64,000 bases of DNA from positions 476,936,573-477,000,572 of the forward strand of contig NC_081409.1 in NCBI RefSeq assembly GCF_030272615.1, written 5' to 3'. Made by a program: the position numbers and the translations under genes. Below the pieces are notes generated by a model. It had not been told where the DNA came from. It searched no databases and saw only the letters and a list, made by a program, of their open reading frames with translations. This document shows positions 58,590 through 64,000 of the stretch, one piece after another (position 1 is the first letter of the stretch; each line of letters begins with the position of its first letter). The DNA comes from Cryptomeria japonica (Eukaryota; Streptophyta; Pinopsida; Cupressales; Cupressaceae).

Positions 58590-58820
58590 TGTCTTGAAAG
58601 CCTTTTATCCTAATGGCATTAAATTAAAGTTCTTTCTCTATTTTCTGGTGATCTCTAGAGTAGAGGTTCCTTTGCATCAACCGAGGATACATTTAACTTG
58701 TGTTGTATCTGCGAAAATATGTATCATAGGTCGATGCAATGCAACATGTGCTCCACCAATACTAGATAGAAGAGAAAGTACTTTAATTTAATGCCATCAG
58801 GATAAAATGCTTTCAAGACA
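58590..58820 (+). pseudogene. DRM: DRM hairpin, copy 2 (231 bp)
   Basis: Reads KAFYPNGIKLKFF, then VPLHQPRIHLTCVVS in the sense direction, then folds back. TGTCTTGAAAG at the left end is answered by CTTTCAAGACA at the right end. The loop (TTAACTTGTGTTGTATCTGC) is the complement of the loop in the large palindrome, so this is the same fold-back junction in opposite orientation. It contains the shared ATTAAATTAAAG frameshift. Confidence 0.85.
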
Positions 58821-58962
58821 TATATTAGGTATAAAAGGAAGTCTACCCTATCATTTGAAGGGGTCTACCTACAATTCAAGCGATCTCTTAATTATAAAAT
58901 CAATTCAATTCCAAGTGAACAAACAATCACGCATTCATCAAGCATTGAAGGAGAATTCAAGT
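58821..58962 (+). promoter_or_regulatory. TATA-bearing repeat P, copy 2
   Basis: Directly abuts the right end of hairpin copy 2 (TTTCAAGACATATATTAGGTAT junction). TATAAAAGG near 58831. Same block as 58229-58371. Confidence 0.5.
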
Positions 58963-60596
58963 TGGTGCAGGTGCATTTGGAAGACCAAAGGACTCAATGA
59001 AGCCATTAAAGACTTTTTAAGGTCTTAGGAGTGAAGAGCCAATCAATTATGATGTCTTAAGGTCCATTATGGTCTTTAATGATGAAAATTGTAATAAGTT
59101 TGTAATTTGTCCTAAAGGGCCTGGTAAGCACCTTAGGACCAACAAAAAGATGTAATAGGAATTTATGGCTTAGGGAGTCTAGAAGAGTTTAGGCAAGTTC
59201 AATAAATCATTTCATGACCTTGTGTGTCAGAAATTAAGAGTTTTTTATTAAATGGTTGATGTAATGCTTTGTACGACAGATAATGCTGGTGTACGGACGG
59301 GGACAAGCAATAACAACAATTTTTTGTTTTCTTGAAATTTTTTGGTGTTTTGGCTTATGGTAACTTTGTCTTGAGTGTGTATTCAAATTACTAATGCATT
59401 ATAGAGACCTTTAACATCTTATTTGTAGGGAAGATGCACTGATAATCCATTTGTCTCAGATTTTAGACTAGTTGCATTGACTGTTCTAACAGATTTGTGC
59501 AATTTGGCATTTGATTTGGTTGATTTACAATGAGAATGGTCATTCCATAAATGTAAAAGGCCTAATATTCATGGGATGGAACTCCTATAACATGTAAAAT
59601 AAGTTACTAATAGGTTGATGTGTAGATTGGGTGGAGAACTGGGGTGATCACCAAAACAACGAATGTAAGAGTGGAGAAATTGCTTGCAAAGGAGCAACAG
59701 TAGAAAATCCGCCTTAAGGAGGGGAACATTTTATGATTGATAGTGTTTAGAAATTTAAAATGAAGGGTGAATCCATCATCATTTGGATGGTATATTGTTT
59801 GGAAGAAGGGTATATGAGAAACCCTACTTTTAAGGGTTTGTGAGAGGCTAAATAAGGGATTTTGCATCTAAGAAGGTTAAAAATTGTAAATAATTGCATT
59901 TTCCTTAGTTTTGAATCATATTGGATGACTTTTGAGAGTCTGGGAGTCTGGGAGTTAAAACATTACATACTTCCTTTGTAAAATTTTCATTTTTGGAGTC
60001 CAAAAATAGTGCATAGTTACAAGACAACATATACTTTCCAAAGAAACCATATGCAATAATCTGGTATATTGAAGAGAAGACAAATGGGTGTCCTAATATC
60101 CAAATTTTTTGTTTAGTTGTTTGGGAAGGTTGAGAGAAAACAATTAATTTTCCTCGCTGGAGGGCTAATTAGGCAACTATGCCTAGAAGGCTAAAAATAG
60201 GGCTTTGCACTTAAACAGGTTCTTGGAACCACAAAACCAATTAAAAAAAATTATTTTGAGGTAGTAAAAACATTCCATACCTTTGGAATCATTTGAAAAA
60301 GTGTTGGTTTGCATTTGACCTATTTGACCCATTTGGGTGCTAGTAGGCCTAGGGGTTTGGACCTTGTATTTCCCTTATAAATATTAAAGGTTCATTTATC
60401 ACACCCTTCCTCTGCATCACAAGTTAAAGCACAACATTCATAATCAACAGTCTGCATGACATCCTAAAACCTTGTGTGAGGATTCAAGAAAGATTCATCA
60501 AGGTATCATGTTAAATTTTAAGCATTTTTAGATTAGATCTATCCTTTCCCTCAAAAGGAAAACATTATACTTCAGGGTTAATTCACAACCTTAGGT
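58963..60596. other. LTR-like and AT-rich sequence without genes
   Basis: 58970-59170 contains TTAAGGTCTTAGGAG and TTAAGGTCCATTATGG, paired phrases typical of LTR interiors. A TATA-like TTATAAATATTAAAGG lies near 60376. I find no LTR partner and no coding region. Confidence 0.4.
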
Positions 60597-60718
60597 TTGA
60601 CCTAGGAAATCCCCCATCAACAAACCTATTTTTTGTCATTTTGTGTGTAGGAAATTGATTTAGGAGTTACATGTGAAGAATTTGGCATAGTAAATGATGA
60701 CAATCAAACTCAAATTTT
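60597..60718 (+). repeat. repeat Q, copy 2
   Basis: Second copy of 58465-58587. Here 370 bp of other sequence separates it from the DRM hairpin, suggesting that copy 1 arose by a deletion between Q and DRM. Confidence 0.8.
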
Positions 60719-61089
60719 GATGGCATGAAAAGCATAAGAGTAGGCCATTTCACACCTCATAGTCCCAAGAATTTTTGACAACCTTTGATAGTAGATTCTG
60801 TGTACCATCCTAATCCAAAAAGAATTCATTTGTCTACATCCGATAGTCATTGCTAAAATTAGTTTAAAGTGTATTCATTTAGGGACCTTTCATAAAACAT
60901 TCTCAACTTACACATCATAAAAGGATCTTAAAATATTCATTGTTTATAATGATAAGAATTTGGTTGTTCCATACACCTTCCTTTACTATTTTAAAAATAT
61001 CATCGACCAAAATATTATGCAGCAGTAGTATGGAGTGCATTTCATCTATTTTATGCCAAAGATTTCATCGTAGCACTTTCTTTTCAAAG

Positions 61090-61374
61090 GCGACGGATCG
61101 ATTGCGCTATTTGGGTAATACATTCCAAATAGATACAGTTGCATACCATTTATCTATCTTGAAAGCCTTTTATCCTGATGGCATTAAATTAAAAAAAATT
61201 CTCTATTTTTTGGTGATCTCTGGAGCAGAGGTTGCTTTGCATCGACCTGGGATACATTTAACTTGTGTTGTATCTGTGGAAATATGTATCCTAGGTTGAT
61301 GCAATACAACCTTTGCTCCACCAATACCAGATAGAAGAGAAAGTACTTTAATTTAATGCCATCAACTTTCAAGA
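61090..61374 (+). pseudogene. DRM: DRM hairpin, copy 3 (285 bp)
   Basis: Sense part: TDRLRYLGNTFQIDTVAYHL, SILKAFYPDGIKLKK, then EVALHRPGIHLTCVVSVEIC in the motif I frame. After the loop it returns in antisense (CTTTGCTCCACCAATACC) to CATCAACTTTCAAGA. The left arm is about 60 bp longer than in copy 2, and the right arm has lost about 15 bases. Same junction and orientation as copy 2. Confidence 0.87.
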
Positions 61375-61449
61375 TATATTAGGTATAAAAAGAAGCCTAC
61401 CTTGTCATTTGAAGGGGTCTACCTACAATTCAAGTGATCTCTTAATTGC
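61374..61449 (+). promoter_or_regulatory. TATA-bearing repeat P, copy 3 (shortened)
   Basis: TATATTAGGTATAAAAAGAAG directly after hairpin copy 3; the match ends at GATCTCTTAATTG. The TATA box is TATAAAAAG. Confidence 0.45.
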
Positions 61450-62739
61450 AAAAGAAAGGAAGAGATAGTTGTAAAAGAGATATTATGGAAACGTTACAAA
61501 ATTTAAATGAAGGCAACCAAAATAATGTAGAGAGATAAAAAAAATCTATAGAGCAACTATTTTACATACCTCAAATACAAAATTGTAGGGTGGAACAATA
61601 AAAAATGGCAAATCAAGGAAAGAATGAAAGATCCACACCAAATTCTTATACAATGCAGTCCAGTTGAAGGATTTTCATTCAACACAAGATAGTGAAGGGG
61701 TCATTATGATGATTTATTTGAAGGTTCATAAGTTAAAGGTAGCCACTAACATATAAAGAGTGAATAAATTGAAGAGCCCAATGAATTGCCAGCGTAGCAT
61801 GAGGATGTATGAAGTTAACAATAGAAAAATGATATTATGATGGTGGTGAAACTACAAAAAGTTTTGATCATATTTTTATTGAGCATGAAAGCAACCACCT
61901 TGAGCTCATGAATGATAGGCATCGTGTTGAGGCTCGATCAGTGCAAGGAGACATTTTCTGTATATGAAGTGGTTTCAATTAGCCATTTTGTGTATAAGTA
62001 GAGAGGAGAGGTCGATGTCTTTGTTTATTTGCCTACAAAACAATGAAAGAGGTCCTAATCAAGGAACACACACATCCAAGCAAGGAGAGAATTTGGATTT
62101 AGGAAAATTCTATGCAAGAAAGGATATCAAGTTATAAAAGATAAAAATCAACAAAGGTAAAGTGGATTTTTAAAAAAGAGGAACAATTGACAACTATTAT
62201 TCTTGCTCCACAATGTAGAGATAAGAAGAACTAGGCTATTACATTGCCTCCCAAGTATGATTGCACATGAAATCGTAGTACCATGAATGACAATGAGCCC
62301 CTAATAGGTAATTAAGCTACCAATGTCATATAGAAAGATAAAAACATAATAGGTTATAAATGTCATTTAGAAGGGATATGATGAGTGTATAACTCATTGT
62401 CACCTATTATTTAAATGTTACTAGAACTACAATAAGTTGTTGAATTTTAATCTCCAAATCATGACATTCATTAGTGGAATAGTTGATGATGCTTGAAAAA
62501 AGGATTGTCCTAATTTTGTTTATGGTTTTTTCTTCAATTTTTCAAGGGGAGAGTAATAAAGTTGGCTTTAAGAAACTCATACAAAATTATCTCTTGCTGT
62601 GATATTAAAAGTTGTTGGAAAAGTCATAGATATACTAGACAATGGGGGAGATGATGTCAACAAAGGAGGAGGATAGAAACCTAAATTGGTGTATACGACT
62701 TAACAAACCACCTATTACTTAATCGATGTGTCTATCATA

Positions 62740-62915
62740 TGCAAGACAACTGATACTAATCGATATGTATTAGTTAAGCCCGATAACAATCAATATTCAC
62801 AGTTAATATATCAATCGATATTAATCAAAGTACATTGGTTAAGCCTGATAATGGTGTTCATAGTAATATGTTAACCGATATTAATCAGAGTGCATTGGTT
62901 TTAATGTAAACTGAT
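62740..62915 (+). repeat. degenerate tandem repeat around AATCGATATTAATCA
   Basis: Three units built of ACTAATCGATATGTATTAG/TTAAGCC, AATCGATATTAATCAAAGT/ACATTGGTTAAGCC and a third starting AACCGATATTAATCAGAG. Confidence 0.65.
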
Positions 62916-63073
62916 ACCAATTGGTATTCTGTGCTATGACATTTACAACTAATGATTATCGGTAGTTAAGCATTGATCGAACTTTGCAAGTATGGTTGAA
63001 TATATACATATTTAAGAATGATCATCAAATGAACAAACAATAGCTTGAAGTCTTCATCATAGTTTATCAATAG

Positions 63074-63124
63074 GATAGATGATTGAATGAGAGAATTCAT
63101 TTATCTCTCATTCAATCATTTATC
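63074..63124. repeat. 21-bp stem hairpin with 9-base loop
   Basis: 63074-63094 pairs with 63104-63124 with a single mismatch; core ATGATTGAATGAGAGA. AT-rich surroundings, no gene nearby. Confidence 0.75.
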
Positions 63125-63287
63125 TTACCGAGGCTATCATGCATTAACAGGATAGAGGGACCTTATATCAAATTAAGGAAGGCATGAGAGTGATATATGT
63201 ATTAGTGTAATTATTATCATTTTTGAATATTTATCCTTAGTATCACCTAACAGCCAAGCTTCACATAATGGATGAGGAGCAAGTTCA

Positions 63288-63759
<472 letters not shown>

Positions 63760-63945
63760 CTATACGTGCTCTACTATATTCTCAAGGTCATGACCAAACT
63801 TGTTGAGAGAAACAACATATGCACCAGTAATGCCAAGGTTTCCAATTGCATTTGTTAGTGTACGTCCTTGAAGATATTCGATTCGTGATTGATTTCCAAG
63901 GACAAAATTTAGTTCACCAAAAAACACCATGGAAATCCTCTTCAC
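63760..63945 (-). other. short open frame of uncertain status
   Basis: A frame of about 61 codons on the - strand with normal-looking composition (MVFFGELNFVLGNQSRIEYL, then GNLGITGAYVVSLNKFG). It has no ATG-linked start context beyond VKRISM and no motif I recognise. It could be an exon or part of an element extending past the window. Low confidence. Confidence 0.2.
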
Positions 63946-64000
63946 CCTACCCCTGAATAGAGTGGCTCATTATCTCGCCCGAGAAATAGAGATCTAAACA

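Noticed and set aside
63947-63985. NRVAHYLARE, resembling the end of a LINE RNase H
   Set aside because: Ten residues only, with no RNase H sequence before it in that frame; could be chance or the edge of an element outside the window.

Overview
The window reads as nuclear DNA of a seed plant with a large, repeat-packed genome. A gymnosperm (conifer-like) source is my inference from the nested long LTR elements and their very large accessory ORFs; no marker gene proves it. There is no ordinary intact host gene, no rRNA or tRNA gene and no bacterial-style operon. Almost everything that can be named is a transposable element or a broken gene copy carried with one. Layout: 1-1431 is the tail of an LTR-like repeat. 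3953-6574 is a short non-autonomous LTR element with 368-bp LTRs, an initiator-Met-type primer site, a purine tract and a 5-bp target duplication (AAAAC). 7851-9517 is a small unit between 163/170-bp direct repeats. 9815-28532 is an old LTR element on the + strand with a coiled-coil/zinc-knuckle gag, a very large accessory ORF and no polymerase. Its accessory ORF is split by a DNA transposon of about 11.8 kb (roughly 14986-26824) that carries a spliced DDE-type transposase (+) and a second, multi-exon gene (-) with a tandemly triplicated exon. From 28.5 kb a second accessory-type ORF begins. It is split at 31123-31127/50099-50103 (5-bp duplication GTTCC) by a 18,971-bp Ty3/gypsy element on the - strand, and resumes at 50104-53044. 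That gypsy element has LTRs, primer site, gag, protease, a G-patch-like linker, RT and integrase. It also has an antisense, spliced plant-mobile-domain gene (32265-35266, +), the arrangement known from Tat/Ogre-lineage elements. Its pol gene is a mosaic: RNase H tail plus LTR of a Ty1/copia element (41548-42622), a gypsy RT core, then copia protease-integrase-RT-RNase H (38264-41062), all on one strand. The copia pieces are in circularly permuted order. From 55 to 61.5 kb lie three copies of a fold-back duplication of a DRM-type (domains rearranged) de novo DNA methyltransferase fragment. The largest is a near-perfect palindrome of about 2.5 kb with a 26-bp loop; two shorter copies lie in the opposite orientation next to a TATA-bearing repeat. 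The rest is AT-rich non-coding sequence, degenerate tandem repeats and a 113-bp AG microsatellite. How the parts relate: the two TSD-flanked elements (3.9-6.6 kb and 31.1-50.1 kb) have LTR pairs differing at about 2% of sites by eye, so they are the younger layers; the 9.8-28.5 kb element is clearly older. Most nonsense codons in the gypsy genes are what C-to-T change at CAG, CAA and CGA codons would give, consistent with decay of methylated DNA. The DRM hairpins raise the possibility, inference only, of hairpin small RNAs directed at the host DNA-methylation machinery.
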